Notes: generated by a model from the letters alone, not told the origin. A stretch of 64,000 nucleotides of DNA from Erythrophleum ivorense (GCA_026724425.1 JAIUCV010000003.1:61495088-61559087), one strand, 5' to 3'; shown: positions 1 to 13,244, counted from the first letter of the stretch. Numbers and translations: made by a program.

Positions 1-103
1 ACACTAGCCCCTTAAAACTGATATGTATTGTGTAGGTCAAACTCCATGAAGGCAAAAATTAAGAGATATACTGTTATCAGTCTTCATTCTTGAAGAAAAA
101 AAA

Positions 104-122
104 GGGGGGGGGGGGGGGGGGG
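104..122. repeat. Poly-G tract (about 19 G) preceded by A8
   Basis: An uninterrupted G run on the plus strand (poly-C on the sense strand of the isomerase-like gene) lies just inside the intron after the exon 2 donor. It may vary in length between individuals and is prone to sequencing error. Confidence 0.8.
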
Positions 123-128
123 AATTAC

Positions 129-1149
129 CTGTGCAAGAGGATTAGCCTGAGGCCCCCTTGATTGCAACCCAGAGAATAAAGATGGCCCAGAATCAAACTT
201 GTACCCTTTGATGTCGAAGGAATGGGCAGCACCACCAGGTAGGTCATGGCTTTCTAGCACAAGCACATCTTGTTGGTATCTTGCCAAAAGTGATGCACAA
301 CTGAGTCCACCTATACCACTCCCAATGACAACGACATCAGCTTCAGGCTTCACTGAAAACCATCCCAAATTTGCATTAGAAATGCCAATTTCAGGCCCCC
401 ACATATATTAACATGATGAAAATTTAGCCAATGACACCAACAAAGCTGGCAGTCTATATTTTGACGTTTATGCTTGAAATAAGAATTAAAAATTGAGCAA
501 AAATCAGCGTATTTCTCCTTATTCTGCCAAAGTTTAAAACACAACACCTCGCAGAGAGTTCAAACTTGAAACTTTAAAATATCAAGTTCTTAGAAATAAC
601 CAGACACAAGAATGTAACTCTGATGTACAGATTATCACATGCGAACATCTGAACCTGCCCTTTCACGTACATAGAGACAATTTTCAGTGAATACCTTAGA
701 GAGAAAATTAGAAGAGATGAATGCTAAAACTTCCAAAGATAACAAATTGTTAACAATGATAAGCTAAGGGGAGATGTTGGACAACTATAGGTACAAATTC
801 AGGCTAGAGTCTAAAAGAATCAAGACAACAAGAACATCGCCTGCATTGAATGAGTATTACATAATAATGCATTTTTTTCCCTGTTGGGTCAGCAGGGAAT
901 TACAGTAACAATGAATTAGTCTCCGAAAAACAAAACCCAAAATCGCCATGCAAATAAGACAAAGGGAATTAAGGAAAGTAAAAGACCTGAAAAGGAGTTC
1001 TTTTCTTTGAGGGAGAGAGAAGCTCCGGAAGAGAGCTCCCGACCGTTGGAGTTTCGCGCCAAAACAGATTTCCTATCCGATGAGAATTTGAATGTGGGAC
1101 TCTGAGGATTAAGAAATTTGACAAAGTTGGGGAAGAGGCCAACTGCCAT
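129..1149 (-). CDS. Carotenoid isomerase-like FAD oxidoreductase, N-terminal part (cut by window edge)
   Basis: Two exons join on the minus strand: 987..1149 (donor GTCTTTT) and 129..352 (acceptor TTTTCAG, donor GTAATT). The codon split across the junction is Ser-Val. The readable 128 residues start with a Ser/Arg-rich stretch of about 50 residues, as expected for a plastid transit peptide. A Rossmann dinucleotide fold follows (VVVIGSGIGGLSCASLLAR, then the acidic end of beta-2 in VLVLESHDLPGG), then GYKFDSGPSLFSGLQSRGPQANPLAQ, a signature I recognise from the plant prolycopene-isomerase-like family (Arabidopsis At1g57770 type). These flavoproteins resemble CRTISO and phytoene desaturases; the substrate of this branch is not firmly known. 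The rest of the gene, with the catalytic and C-terminal FAD regions, lies beyond position 1. Intron 2 begins seven bases before a long homopolymer tract. The start at 1149 is the first Met and gives a good transit peptide. Confidence 0.85.
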
Positions 1150-2192
1150 GGCAGACTAAAATTGAAACGCCACGACTAAGATTGGACCCTCTAGGTGGTG
1201 AGAGGTGTGTTCTATTCATTCTTCCTTGCTTCGTCTCTCTGAGTTTGTAGTTTTGAAATTAGCCACGTCACTATAAAGTTCAATTGTTATAATATCCTCT
1301 TTTCTTTTGTTTTTCGGTTAATTATTTATTGTTAATACTTTTTTTAAAACCTTTTATTTGGAATTTGGCCCGCTTTGAGGTCACGTTTTCTATTTTTATT
1401 GGACAAATAATATCAACGATAAATTATTTTTTTGACACATGTTTATGTTAGACAACTCTTTTAAAATGATCAAAATATCTTAAAAATAATATGATTTTTT
1501 ATTAAAAATTATTAATGAATATATTTTTCAAACTTTATTTTATGATGATAAACACAAATTTAAAGTATTCTAAAATTTTATTAAATTTATGATCATGCTT
1601 GTATTTACTAATTACATATTTAAAACACATGTTAGTGGTTACATTATATATTATCAATTATTATCTTTTAAAATTGATGAATCTTTTACAAACTATTTTA
1701 TGAATATGGTCTTTTTTTTAATAATTAATGAATTATTTATTAAATGATTTTATAATTTGCTAAATTTTAAAAAGTGACTATTATCAAATGCATATTTAAT
1801 ATTTGTTATACTATATAAATAATAAATATAAAAATATTTTAATCAAAATATTTATAATTATAATTTATTTTTTTTATAAAGTAAATATAATACATTTTTT
1901 AGTTTTAGGAACATGTAATTTTTCAAAACAAATAAAAGTGTCATAATTTAAATATCTCTCAAAAGAGAGAGAGATAATTTATCCTAATATTAAAAATAAC
2001 ATTTGGATACCATTATTTAAAAAAAGAAAAGAAAAGAAAAGTATGTGGCAATATTTAATTTTATCCTTTTTTTAACGAAGGTACAGATTCATTCATGAAA
2101 TTAATATGTGATAACTTTAAAAAAAAAAAAAAGAAGAAGCTGCAATTGGTTACCCAAAATGTGTATCATTTTCACGTAAGCTTGAATTCACT

Positions 2193-2248
2193 TTCTTTTT
2201 GTTATTTAGGATTATTCAGATTCTTTTTGTGATTTAGGATTATTCAGA
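2193..2248. repeat. Tandem duplication, 2 x 28 bp
   Basis: Two adjacent 28-base units, each ending GATTTAGGATTATTCAGA or GTTATTTAGGATTATTCAGA, differing by a single base (T/G). Function unknown. Confidence 0.85.
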
Positions 2249-4411
2249 TTCTAACAATGTTAATCTTGTGAGATTTGTTCAATTCAAACACTACAAAAAA
2301 TTACGATTTGTAACGTGCTATTAGCTGCATTATTACAAATCCACATTTTAACTATATCAACTGATTCAACTCTTGAATTCATACTTTTCTAAGAGCGCAA
2401 ACAAACCGAATACAAGCTGACCACAATATCCAAAACAGAAATTCTAATAATAGCTAACATGCAGATTCTTAGTTGCTTATATCAAATTTTTTGATAAAAA
2501 CAAAACGGGAATTTTTTTCTCAACATAACGCCAAATCCATCCTTGAAAAATGGGGAAAAGGTTTTTTTTTTAAAAAAAATCCTTCACTTGTCATAATTTA
2601 ATTAAAAAAAAAAAGAAATTTAGCACTTAAGTTTTACTCCATATTCAAATGCTTGTATCAAAACGTCGCAGGTCACGTATGCCTGCCTAGTTCTACACCA
2701 AATAGGCAAATATTAATTTGAACCCTATGAGTTCTATATATATTAACACTTGCACAGGATGCATTGACTCAAAAAGCTGTAAGGATGCACATTCCCAAAC
2801 AAATTAATTGAACATATAATGAAGAACCAGCAATGTAACACAGCTATGTTCTGCTGAGAAATCCAACACCACAATCTGTGTACAAAGGGTATTTTTTGGT
2901 GCCAAATCAGTAGTATCCACACAGTAATAACTTCCGCAAGACCGCATCAATCCTTATTACCACACCAACCACCTATAGTAATTCCCATGTCTGGCCACTA
3001 CAAGAAACTCCAGTGTCAATCCAACGGCTAGAGGAGAGCCTGCAAAATGGCCCTTAGTGTTCCATCTCAGTACTGAGTAGATATTTTCCAAAACTATCCG
3101 GGGTTTATAAGCAGGCACTCACTTGTATTTGGCAGACCGATAATACGGGATTGTATATATAAGAACTAAAAAAGCAGGCAATACACAATGCCCTGTGCTT
3201 GTATTTACACTTCAACTACAGAAGATGACCCATCTATAAAACCTGACTATACCCATACTCAGTCAAACTTACAAGGCTAGGAGAGTATATCCACGAATCA
3301 CCAAACAGGCAGCAACTCGTATGGTACAAGGGACATTACGTAATTTGTGATACCACTCTCATTTAACTTCTCTCATTACTCTGGGCCATCTTCAATGAAG
3401 TTATGTCTGAATGCTTTAGGTAACTCAAATGCATCAATTTGGATCAACTGTAGTTTCCTCTGTTGTATTGAAAAAGAACCTTTTTTTTTTAATAACCACA
3501 TAAACTCATTTGCTTATAATCATCTGTCAACCAAAAAAGCGACAGAATCCAGCCACCAGCAAAGGATGCTCCAAAATTGTAAGTCAGCATGCTTTTCACT
3601 GAAAGGAAAATCATCAACCTTGATGCAAGTGAATACAAAAGCAATGACGTTGACCAGCTCAAGCACAAAGTTAAGCTGTGAACAGGACATAGATTTACCA
3701 TATCTCTACTATTCTACTACTAATTAATAGAATGGATAACAGTTTTCATTCAACTTTTTTGCCCCCAAAAGTTCCAAAAAGTCCTTATCTAATTGCATGG
3801 TCGTCAAATATAAATCAATATATGATATGGGATTATAAATGTAAATTAAGCAATTAGATAATTAAAACACATTAGAATGGAATTGCTTTAGATAACTACA
3901 CCCTGCATTCTCTCTCCTTAACACTTTTTTATTGCATAATCTCAACGTGTGTGCCTACTTTTACTTAGTTAACAACATCATGCAATCCTTTCACTATTGT
4001 CATATCAGCTTCCTGGGGAATTTACAAAAGAGCTTTTGGCAAGAAAAGGAAAAATAACACCTACAGAACTTAGGAAGCCAGAAAACCAGAGATTTAAAGA
4101 GAATGTCATGTGGAAGTATTTCATCTACATTTCTGTAGAACACGCTCGGAAAAATTCACTCATATAATTCAATGAAAGTTCAACAAAACTGAAGAAGTAT
4201 GGACACTGATATGACACAAGACACAACATTGACACAAACATGGTGACATGACAAAATATGAAGCGTCCATATGCTGTCATGTCTAATGTCCAACATGTGT
4301 CAGACATAGACACAGCTCCCTTTTTTTAAGTGTCCATGCTTCATGGAATAAGACTGATGAAAATGTGTAAATACCCTAGGAAAATTTGATACACACACAC
4401 AGAGACAGACA

Positions 4412-4453
4412 CAGCAACTGAAATTCTAAGTTCAGCAACTGAAATTCTAAGTT
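4412..4453. repeat. Tandem duplication, 2 x 21 bp
   Basis: A 21-base unit beginning CAGCAACTGAAATTC is repeated perfectly twice, preceded by a short (CA)n/(GA)n stretch. It lies in the presumed UPF3 3' UTR or 3' UTR intron. Confidence 0.85.
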
Positions 4454-4565
4454 CATAGAGAATTTTAATTAGGTAAGTTGTAATATTGGCACATCAACAA
4501 GCATGTTTTTAGAGTTATGCAACCCCATGGCCAATTCAGAAATGTGTCTTACCAATCTAGATATT

Positions 4566-7500
4566 TTAGGTACCAGAACTTGCTTTTTGAACCCACACTT
4601 GTTTCTGAAAATTAAAAAGAGGTATTAACCATTTATTAATTATTACACCAAAATAGGAATATGCAGAGTATGGCCACGCACATAACAAACTTATACCTCA
4701 TGTGAACCATAGACAGAGGCACTGCTTCTTCTTGGATGCTTCCCTTCACTTGAAATCGAATAGCCATCAACATCCTTCACCCCATGGGTTGGTCCACGGC
4801 GACCAAGATGCTTTATGAAACCTGAATATTATAAGAGCAATGAAATTGAGGCACACAAGATAGAAGAAATTAAAAAACTACAAGCATGAATACATATAAA
4901 GTCAGTAAGTAAAACAATATCAAAGATCTGCGATTCCAAAACCAGAAACTAACCATTTTCTGAGTACTGACTGGAACGTACACCTCCAAGAGTTTTTATC
5001 TCCCCCCTTTTCACATTTGGTATGTCATGTTTCAACTCTGCGTGACTTCCTACATCATACACAATCTATGCCTAAACTTCAAGTTGGGACAGGCAGCAAC
5101 AGATTTTCCAGAATAATTCCATCATCAATATATCAGTTATACATTTAGGCTAAAATAATTTTCACTTTTATCCCTCCTTTGCACCAGATTAATCCAGAAG
5201 CACTTATAAATACAAAAGAAAGTCTGTACCTTCCAAAGAATCTACATGTGAGGTTGCAGAGGATGACAAAAAGTCATCACCTCCATTAGAAATCCATGCA
5301 CCGCGATCACGTCTATCCTTGTGTCTGACATGGGTCTCCTGCCTCTCACTAGAAACATGTAAATCATTCACACCAGCCCTATCCTCTGGAGCCCCATTTG
5401 TACCCTTCGTAATCAATTGCACATGTGAGGAACGAGGTGCTCGTTTTTCCTTTTCTTGATTGGATGTTTGGATTTGCTGCTCAGAGTGGGGCCTGGATGA
5501 CTGACTGAGACGTAAATCCTTGTTCGAGAGTATGCGTCTAATTATCTTTCCACTAACTTCCTGCCGCTGATTCTGCTTTGGAGCAGTTGAACCAAGAGCT
5601 GTCTTAGCTGAAGCTGAAGATGCTAAACTGTGCAGCTGTGACATGCTATCAGAATCAGATACCTGCATGGCAAGTAAAACAAAAGCAACATCAGACTCTG
5701 AGCAGGACTTGAGTTACAAGAAGATCCCACGAGATAGAGCCACTCGGGATATTGCAACACCTCAACCCAATCACAAATCACTAAGATACTGATTCATCTC
5801 CACAATACATACCCCAAAAAAATCATACCAGGTATTGATGCTATTCATCACAATTCATATAGCATTAGGGCAGCAGACAACAGAAAGTAAATCCTGGCGG
5901 TCCCTTTAGCAAAGGGTAATCATTATACCCATGAACTCATTTGGATCAAAGATAGATAGTCTTCTCCACATTCAGGATCTTCTGACCTACCAATCTTCCT
6001 AGTACTTCCTCAAAAGAACATAAAACTTCAACCTTCCTATTTATTCCTTTATGTGTGATGTCACACAGGAAACCGATATCATATAAGTCTGTGATCTCCC
6101 CACTATTGTCATAACTAAGAGGAAGGTTAAGTTCAACCAAAGTGTATAGCAGTTCTATTAACAGTGGACCAGGAAAATAACAGTATTTATAATTTTAAGG
6201 ATTGTATGTTATTGATTAAAAATGTATCAATCATAATATAGCTTAAGCAACTTTTCAATTGCAAAGTGATGAATTTGGAAAACCAATAAAGTTGAATACG
6301 CAATCAATTGATGCAAACTAAACACGATCCATAACAAAACATCAACATTAAAGCCACCAACATAAAGAAGCATGATCTTCAAAAAAATAAAAAATAAAAG
6401 GGATCTCTTAATAAGTTTCGCTTCATTCTCCAGAAAGTAATAAATCAAAATTACACTCCAATCAGAATAGAAGCAAGAATACAATAGTAAGAGTTATCCA
6501 TTCAGCTGAGGTGTCTTTCTATTTCTACATGCAGATTTTCAAAGGAAAATGGAAGTATACTGCAGCTTCTTATACATCAAGTATCCATTTCAGTTACCTA
6601 AGCATAGAGGTTAAAATCAATCCCTCTAGGATGCACCATGTACAGCAATACATAGAACTAGCCATTGGATTACAAAGAGAGAAATCAGAGGCTCACAGTA
6701 ATTGTCTCCCTTTTTCTCCCTTTAAGGAGCAGGATTTTCTTCTTCCCAGCATCATTAGTTCCAGCAACTCCTGAGAAGAAGGAGAAAGTGACGGGGCAAA
6801 TTCCCATTGAATGCAATAGAAGTTCCGGTTAAAAAAAAAAAGACTAATTAATGTAAAATTAGATACATTTACACCAATAACAGAGAATACTGAAGACACC
6901 ACGTAAATAACAGAGAAGCCAGCACCCCCATCCCCCCAAAGAAGGGAAAGCCACCAGATATTAATTTCAAAAGGTAAATTGATAAATTACTATATATATA
7001 ACTGTATGTTCAGTTGATCAGTCAAACTGGTTCATATTCAATAAAGAACCCACACCAGAGAAAAAAATCTTTTTAAAAGAGTAACACAAGGAACTCTCCA
7101 TTAAATATTGGGAAAAATCATTCTAGTATTGGTGTCATTTTTCTTTTTTATTTATTTCCTAAAGTTTCAAATACCATGTTTTATATACTAACAGAAATGC
7201 AAGTTCAACAGACTGGAAGAGGTCAAGCAGTCTTGGAAGTGACAAGATAATCAAATCCTTTATAGTTCTCTCCAGTCTCCATACAGTAATATCAGAGTAA
7301 ACATAACTATAATAATGGTCACTGCTAAAAAGTAAGAACCTGAAAGGAAAAGGTCAGCAACATCCATGATTTATGGTAATGCTAATACATAAATAGTCCA
7401 TTGTAGTCCAAGATCAAGCATTACTTTAGAAACTCATGATCAGAGTAACCCAAATGTCTTATCTTAAAAGGGGATTCTTATGTGTTTGCCTCACAAGCCA

Positions 7501-10500
7501 CAAGACACAACCCCTCCCCCCCCCCCCCCCCCCCCGACAAAAAAAAAATCACACAATTTTGGAACTCCAAATTCAACCATACCACTCTCATCTTCCAATG
7601 CTTGATTTCCATCTGCAGAAGCCGTAACTGTAGTTCTATCAGGAAGATGCTGATCACCTTGCTTTGGAACCAGAACGTAAGTTGATTTATCTTTTACAGT
7701 GGCACTTTTAGCAGGGTCCCTTATAACATACTGTCCATCATACAAGAAAAAAGACATGCTCAAAACAAAATGACACAATAAAAAGTGATAGTTTAATATC
7801 AGTGTGGGTGCATGTCAGTGAGTGGATGGGCAGCCATGCAAGAGTGCATGAACAGTTCCAGCTACAGACACATCAAATTCTGAGGTTGTATTTTCATATA
7901 TAACATAAGAGGATCAGATCTCTATTCTGTAAATAAATATCACAAATTTTCCTTTGTTAACAGATACAAAATAGATGGCATCATATATGGTTGTTAGGGG
8001 ACGCAAGGAAACTAGGATTGCAAGCACTGCAAATTCAAAAGCAGCAAAAGGATCAATTGAAGTTTACTTAAATTGATGACCTTTTTTTCAAAAAAAAAAA
8101 TAATTCTTTTAGAAAATCATAACATATCATTATATTAATACAAATCTAATACAGAGAGTACAGGCAAAAAGATATCTATGCATAAACTATAACAAAATCA
8201 AAGCAACAATGGGTGATATATATGACAACAGTATGACTAATTTAATCATTTAATGTCCACTCTTAACAACAAAACAGGTCAATCTGTCAATCTGTGCAAA
8301 CATCCTGATATCATTGTTCATGGAGAAAAAATGTACATATATTCTAAAGACTTCCCTCATTACATAACCGATTGATTCTTTGGCCATTAGATGATAAAAT
8401 TTGAATTTTATAGATAGCTATCAATTACAGTTTGGCAGATAGTAAATGTAGCTAACCTACTGAAAACCTAATAAGATTACACCTTCCCATATCAGGCCAC
8501 AAGATATCCTTCCTATCCAAGGCAATACGCAATGTCATCAACAACCTTCAGTCTCAGTCTAGTATAACTCATGGAACAAAGTAATAAAGGGAAAATAAAA
8601 AGAAGCATGCATCAAATAAGTAGTCTTTCTGTCCATTGTATTTCTCACATCGCTACTATTCAAGCCACATTGCACAAACCCTGCCAAAAGTGTTTCCCTC
8701 AAAATAAATAAATAACACATGCTAACTAGCTCCCTGCCCCCTTCAAAAAATATCCATGTTAGATAATGTCCCCCATGAGAAGTTGCTTGCAGCCAAGTGT
8801 GTCAAATTCAAGCTTTCTATATCATTCTTGTCTCTCAAATAACTGGGCAAAATTTACTAATTATTTCCATACTTTGACAAAAGTAATTCATCGGGTCAAG
8901 AAGCTATTCTATGATTAAAGGATCCTAAAACCAACTTCAGCGTAAAGACATCATAAACCAGGCAGAAAATAAATCCATCATTTTTTCTTTGGGGAAAAAA
9001 AATTATTGATGAGAAGAGATAATAATACAATAAAATACAAAATAAAAGACTAGAGATCCTCCATACCGAAAAGTAAAAACAAAATAGAACAACCCAGACT
9101 CTAACTCAAAAGAGCCTTCCAATCCCTTTAAAGATCCACAACTTAAACAGTTCTAGTGCTTAAACATAGCCATACAGAAGTTTCTGGCCAACTAGACAAC
9201 TAAAGCTACAGGCAATCTGACACAACCTGATAACTAATTGGAAATTCATCCCAGCTATCAAATGCAACTTGAAAATTTCATCTTATTCATCAAAATGACA
9301 TTTTCTATTGCACTTGTTAACATATTAAAGTTAAAAGCATCATACCATTGTGGTGGAAACCCTTTTCTTTCCAGAACCTCGTCTTAATGAGCCAGAACTA
9401 GGACTTCCACTTGATGATGCACCAACTCTTCTGCTCACTTTTCCATTAGACAATGATCTCTGGACAAATATAACACACATTCAGGAAGCAAGATGTTGAT
9501 GGTGATTATAGATTAAACAGACAAGAAAGACATTAATGAGAGACTTGTTTGGCACAAATGCACTCTTTCACACACACATGGTGACAGCCAAATAAGTTTA
9601 TTTGAAATTTCCTAAGTTTGTTTATATGCAGAGATACCCGTGATCCCTTGGCAGCTCTTTTCTGACGCACAAAGTCCATCAATGGTGTAACTATAGGAAT
9701 GTCTTTTGCAGCACCTCCTAAAGAACAGAAACAAACAAAGACAGAGAACACAGAAAAACTGATTGCACCTGCAAATTATGTGTATTCTTATTTATAAATT
9801 TATTGCACATATTTTGTATTAGTCAACTAACCAGATCGTTCTGCTTCCCTTCTCTCCAACTGTATCTCAGCACTAGGAAGATTCTCAATGGGCTTGGCAA
9901 GAACTTCAAGAAATTCCAGATACTCAGAATCTAGATTTCACAATGGAAACACTTGTATTTATCAGACGGAAAGGACTCTATCTTTAAAAGTAAAACTATA
10001 GAACACATATCCCTGTAAAGGATTTCAATCTCTGTCTGTGGTACCTTTGTATATGGTTCCTTCGCGACCATCCCTTTTTGACAACTGTTTTGGAACACGT
10101 TGTGAAGGAGCATATTCAACAATGACTTTGAACTGAGTTCCTGATAGGGGAAAACCAGAGTAACAGAGAACCTGATTCAATATCTAGTCCCAACCTTCAA
10201 GGCTTCTCATTCAAGAAAATGTAAAATGCATAACAAAAATATAAGAAGTCCAGACTTGGTGTCTTGAATTGATATAAAAGCCTCTCCTTCGGAGCAACCA
10301 AGGAAAAGGAGACATTTTCTTGATCCATCAGAAATTAAAATACACAAGGGCTATTCCCACTCCGTCTGATGAACCCAATGAAAATTGAACCTGGGACTTC
10401 CAAGTTGAATCCCCTTTGGGATGGAAGGAAAGAATTCTATTCCACTCTAAAATTTAAAAATAATAAAACATAACAATCATGGTTTAAATGCAATAATGAT

Positions 10501-11659
10501 CATGATAGAAACGTGGGCAAGAAAGTAAATGTGCCTGATCAGCCTCTTCAAAATACTAATTAATTACCCTTCTCATTCACAAAGACATGCCCATCAAAGA
10601 ACTCAGCAAACTCTATAACATCCTCTGGCTTCTTGAAGTCAATGTAGGCTCTAGAATAAGATAGATGCTTCTGGCTGAAAATTCATTTAAGAAAGAAAAC
10701 AAGAAGTTAAAAGAATGCCCTTAACAGTTATTAATAATCTATTATGTGATCAGTGAAGCTTCGTCCATTAATTATAATTCGTGTCACAACATTAAGCCTT
10801 TAAAAGCAAAAAGGACACCATAATTAAAGGTGTAAACGTTCCGACCTGTTTGTGAGCTACTTGGGTTCAGCTCGTTAAATACTTGAATCTGAGTATACAT
10901 GGTGATTTAGCTAATCTAATATACCTAAACACGAAACCAACTATAAATCTAAGCCTCATAGGACCCATAAAGAGGTCCAATCGCAAAACCTATATCAATT
11001 TTTGTCTTTACAAACCATACAAAAGCATAGTTCTATGCGTTTCCAGTAATCCACTTTGCTTCCTTCATTAATCTACTGAGTTACCGATACGCCGAAAATA
11101 CAAGAAAGACAAATGAAAGATGATGGGACAAATTCCAAAGGTCGTTAACCAATTATTTGCCTAACCACTTGACTCTACGTAAATATTAACTTAAACATCC
11201 ATACAACACCATGGGCAGTGATTGCTATAGCCCTCAATCAACCAACTTTGGATAATATGAAGCGTCAGTAGCAAAACTCGTAAACCAACAGACCTATGAA
11301 AAAAAAAAGAAACAAAAAAGAAAAGGTGCATTGTATCCGCCAAAAACTTTCACTAGCTCAACGATTACAAATTTACTAACGTCCATTCAAAAATCAGCGA
11401 TGACCAAACTGGCTAAATTCAATTTTCAAAAAAACCCGAAAGAAAAAAAAACAAAAAGCAAACTTATGAAAGATAAATCCTTGCAAGTTGCAATACACTA
11501 GTAAAACACAAACCTAAACCCGCTTTTGCCAGGACGAAAGGAAACCCAATTGTAGCGCCCAGCAAAGGAGCCATCGATTTGGTCCAAAAGCGTGGCCTCA
11601 GAGATGGTCGGAGGTAAGTGCCGCAGCACGACCTTCGTCCGATCCAACGCACCCTTCAT
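4566..11659 (-). CDS. UPF3: Regulator of nonsense transcripts UPF3
   Basis: Complete 12-exon gene, 516 residues. Exons: 11520..11659, 10568..10674, 10045..10140, 9832..9930, 9638..9717, 9346..9459, 7583..7730, 6697..6770, 5230..5662, 4954..5049, 4697..4821, 4566..4604. All junctions are GT-AG and in phase (total 1551 nt). UPF3 bridges the exon-junction complex to UPF2/UPF1 in nonsense-mediated mRNA decay and shuttles between nucleus and cytoplasm. The Smg4/UPF3 RNP-like domain spans about residues 6-172: RTKVVLRHLPP, then RYNWVSFRPGK, SRAYIDFKKPEDV, FKVIVEYAPSQRVP, IPIVTPLMDFVRQKRA. A Ser/Arg/Lys-rich, low-complexity middle follows, and the protein ends KQVWVQKASSGT, matching the conserved plant UPF3 tail. 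Exon 8 is only 74 bases and encodes the basic GKKKILLLKGRKRE patch. The start Met is followed at once by the domain, as in other plant UPF3 proteins. Confidence 0.95.
7507..7534. repeat. Poly-C tract in UPF3 intron 7 (poly-G on the sense strand)
   Basis: A run of more than 20 C begins about 50-75 bases downstream (sense direction) of the exon 7 donor. G runs near a donor can influence splicing and can form quadruplexes; the exact length here is unreliable. Confidence 0.75.
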
Positions 11660-11684
11660 GCGAACAAAAAATCCCACGAAACGA

Positions 11685-11693
11685 AAAACCCTA
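11685..11693 (+). promoter_or_regulatory. Telo-box-like motif AAACCCTA upstream of UPF3
   Basis: AAAACCCTA lies about 30 bases 5' of the UPF3 start codon, in the 5' leader, reversed relative to the gene. Such boxes are common in the leaders and promoters of plant translation and RNA-metabolism genes. Confidence 0.45.
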
Positions 11694-11733
11694 GCAGTCG
11701 ACAGTTACCACGATTGGACACTTCGTAAAACGA

Positions 11734-11849
11734 TCAAGATGGAAGAAAAGCCGAAAACCTCAGTGAAATTACATCTTCTCCACTGCTTCTTAGCATCAAT
11801 CAGGATAGACTCATTGCCCTAATTTAGTGAAAAAACCCCAAATTGCCAT
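11734..11849 (-). promoter_or_regulatory. Three short upstream ORFs in the UPF3 5' leader
   Basis: In the sense direction: 11849..11811 (12 codons plus stop, MAIWGFFTKLGQ), 11814..11800 (4 codons plus stop, overlapping the first) and 11796..11734 (20 codons plus stop, MLRSSGEDVISLRFSAFLPS). Whether they lie in the transcript depends on the start site, which I place only loosely at 11850-11950. If transcribed, they could lower UPF3 translation or make the mRNA an NMD target. Confidence 0.4.
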
Positions 11850-13106
11850 GAAGAGAAGACACAGAGTTCAATCAAAGGGTAGTTGCGAGTGAAAGCATAT
11901 ACGGTTGCGTTTTAACCTTCCCGGACGTAGACTTCCTATCGTTTTGTTCCTTCTATTTTGTATACGAGCATACGAGGTGGCCTTTTTGTCAAATCCCCAT
12001 TGCCTTGAAATTATATTAATTTTTTATTTTTAAAAAATATATAATTTTTTTAAAAATAAACAATTATGTTATATTTTAATTTAATTTTAAATATTTTAAT
12101 TAAAATATTTTTATTAACTACTTTTATATATTTTTATAAAATATATTTTATTCAAAAAATTAAGATTAGATTAAATTATATATTTTAAAAATAAATAAGA
12201 AATTTTTATAATTTTAATAAAATACAGAAAATATATGTATAAATTATTTTTTCTTTTTTTAATCTTGGAAAACAAATATTTGCTTTCATATAATAATTAT
12301 GATAAAATTTGGATAAAAATTGATGTTATGATATGGTTTTTAAATTTATAAGAACATTATAATATATTAAAAAATTGTAGTTATTTGAATTTAAACAAAT
12401 TATGGTTATGATAAATAATAAATAAAAATACAAATATTAGAGTTAATTAAGAAAAATTAAATAAATATACAAAAACAAATTATAATGCAATTAAAGATAA
12501 ATTAAATATAATTATATATAATTTTTCATATTTCAAATTAAATTAAATTAAATTTTATTAAAGAGATAACTCACATCCAAGTTTTGAAAAGTTAAATAGA
12601 ATATCACTCAACACAACTTTTTTGTGCATCACCTGCTTTGGTGTCATATAAAATATATAATAAATAAAATAAATAATTACAACAGTTTTTTTAAAGACAT
12701 AATTATATCAGGTTTTTATTGAAAAGTTTAATAACAAAAATGTAAAAAGTGTACTAAATATTTTTATTAAATAAAAGAGTATTTATTTCATATAATTCTT
12801 ATTTTTTGCTATATGATCAACTTCCATTACTTTATTGAAAAAAAAAACTACTACTCATTACTTAATTCAAACGAACGTAGAAAAATTATGAAAAAAATCA
12901 GTGTTTTAATAACCGGACCGGACCGGCCGGTTCAACCGGTTAGACCGGGAACCGGACTCTGGTCCGGTCCGGACAACCTACCAAACCGGAACTCTTAAGA
13001 ACCGGTCAACTTTGGTCAAGAACCGGGTTTGACCGGCCGGTTCGGGCTCGAACCGTTGCAAACAAACCGGATTGAACCGGTTTTCTTGAATTATTTTCCA
13101 CCTTTT

Positions 13107-13177
13107 TGGCTTCCGGATTCGAACCCACGTACGTGTTATTTGCCAAAATGCAAGCGCGCCATCTGAACTGCAAAGCC
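13107..13177 (-). other. tRNA-like segment 1 inside the hAT element
   Basis: On the minus strand the segment holds a D-arm-like GTTCAGATGG, an anticodon-arm-like TTGC...GCAA hairpin and a T-arm/B-box GGTTCGAATCC (13115-13125). A clear acceptor stem is missing, so it is tRNA-derived rather than a functional tRNA. Confidence 0.45.
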
Positions 13178-13244
13178 ATATCAATTCTTATGTGTGAATT
13201 TTTATACAAATAGGTTACTTGTCAATTGTATCCAAAAGCTGCGT

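Larger units (their letters stand above)
1150..4565. other. Promoter of isomerase-like gene and 3' flank of UPF3
   Basis: No convincing coding sequence. 1150-1260 is the likely 5' UTR and proximal promoter of the minus-strand isomerase-like gene. 1260-2700 is very AT-rich. 2193-2248 is a near-perfect tandem pair of 28-bp units and 4412-4453 a perfect pair of 21-bp units. 2800-4550 is less AT-rich and probably carries the UPF3 3' UTR (see the finding on a possible 3' UTR intron). A 126-codon plus-strand open frame at 3347-3727 lacks any recognisable domain and I regard it as chance. Confidence 0.5.
11660..12898. other. UPF3 promoter and AT-rich spacer
   Basis: 11660-11960 has balanced composition and is the UPF3 leader and core promoter. 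12000-12898 is extremely AT-rich with no open frame of note. Confidence 0.5.

Noticed and set aside
3347..3727. 126-codon plus-strand open frame
   Set aside because: No domain, Ser/Thr-rich low-complexity text, lies in the probable UPF3 3' UTR on the opposite strand.
4190..4320. GACA/TGTC-rich stretch that looks transposon-like
   Set aside because: No borders or inverted ends found.
11464..11652. Minus-strand frame starting MRWIGRRSCCG
   Set aside because: Shifted by one frame relative to UPF3 exon 1 (MKGALDRTKVVLRHLPP), which has clear homology.
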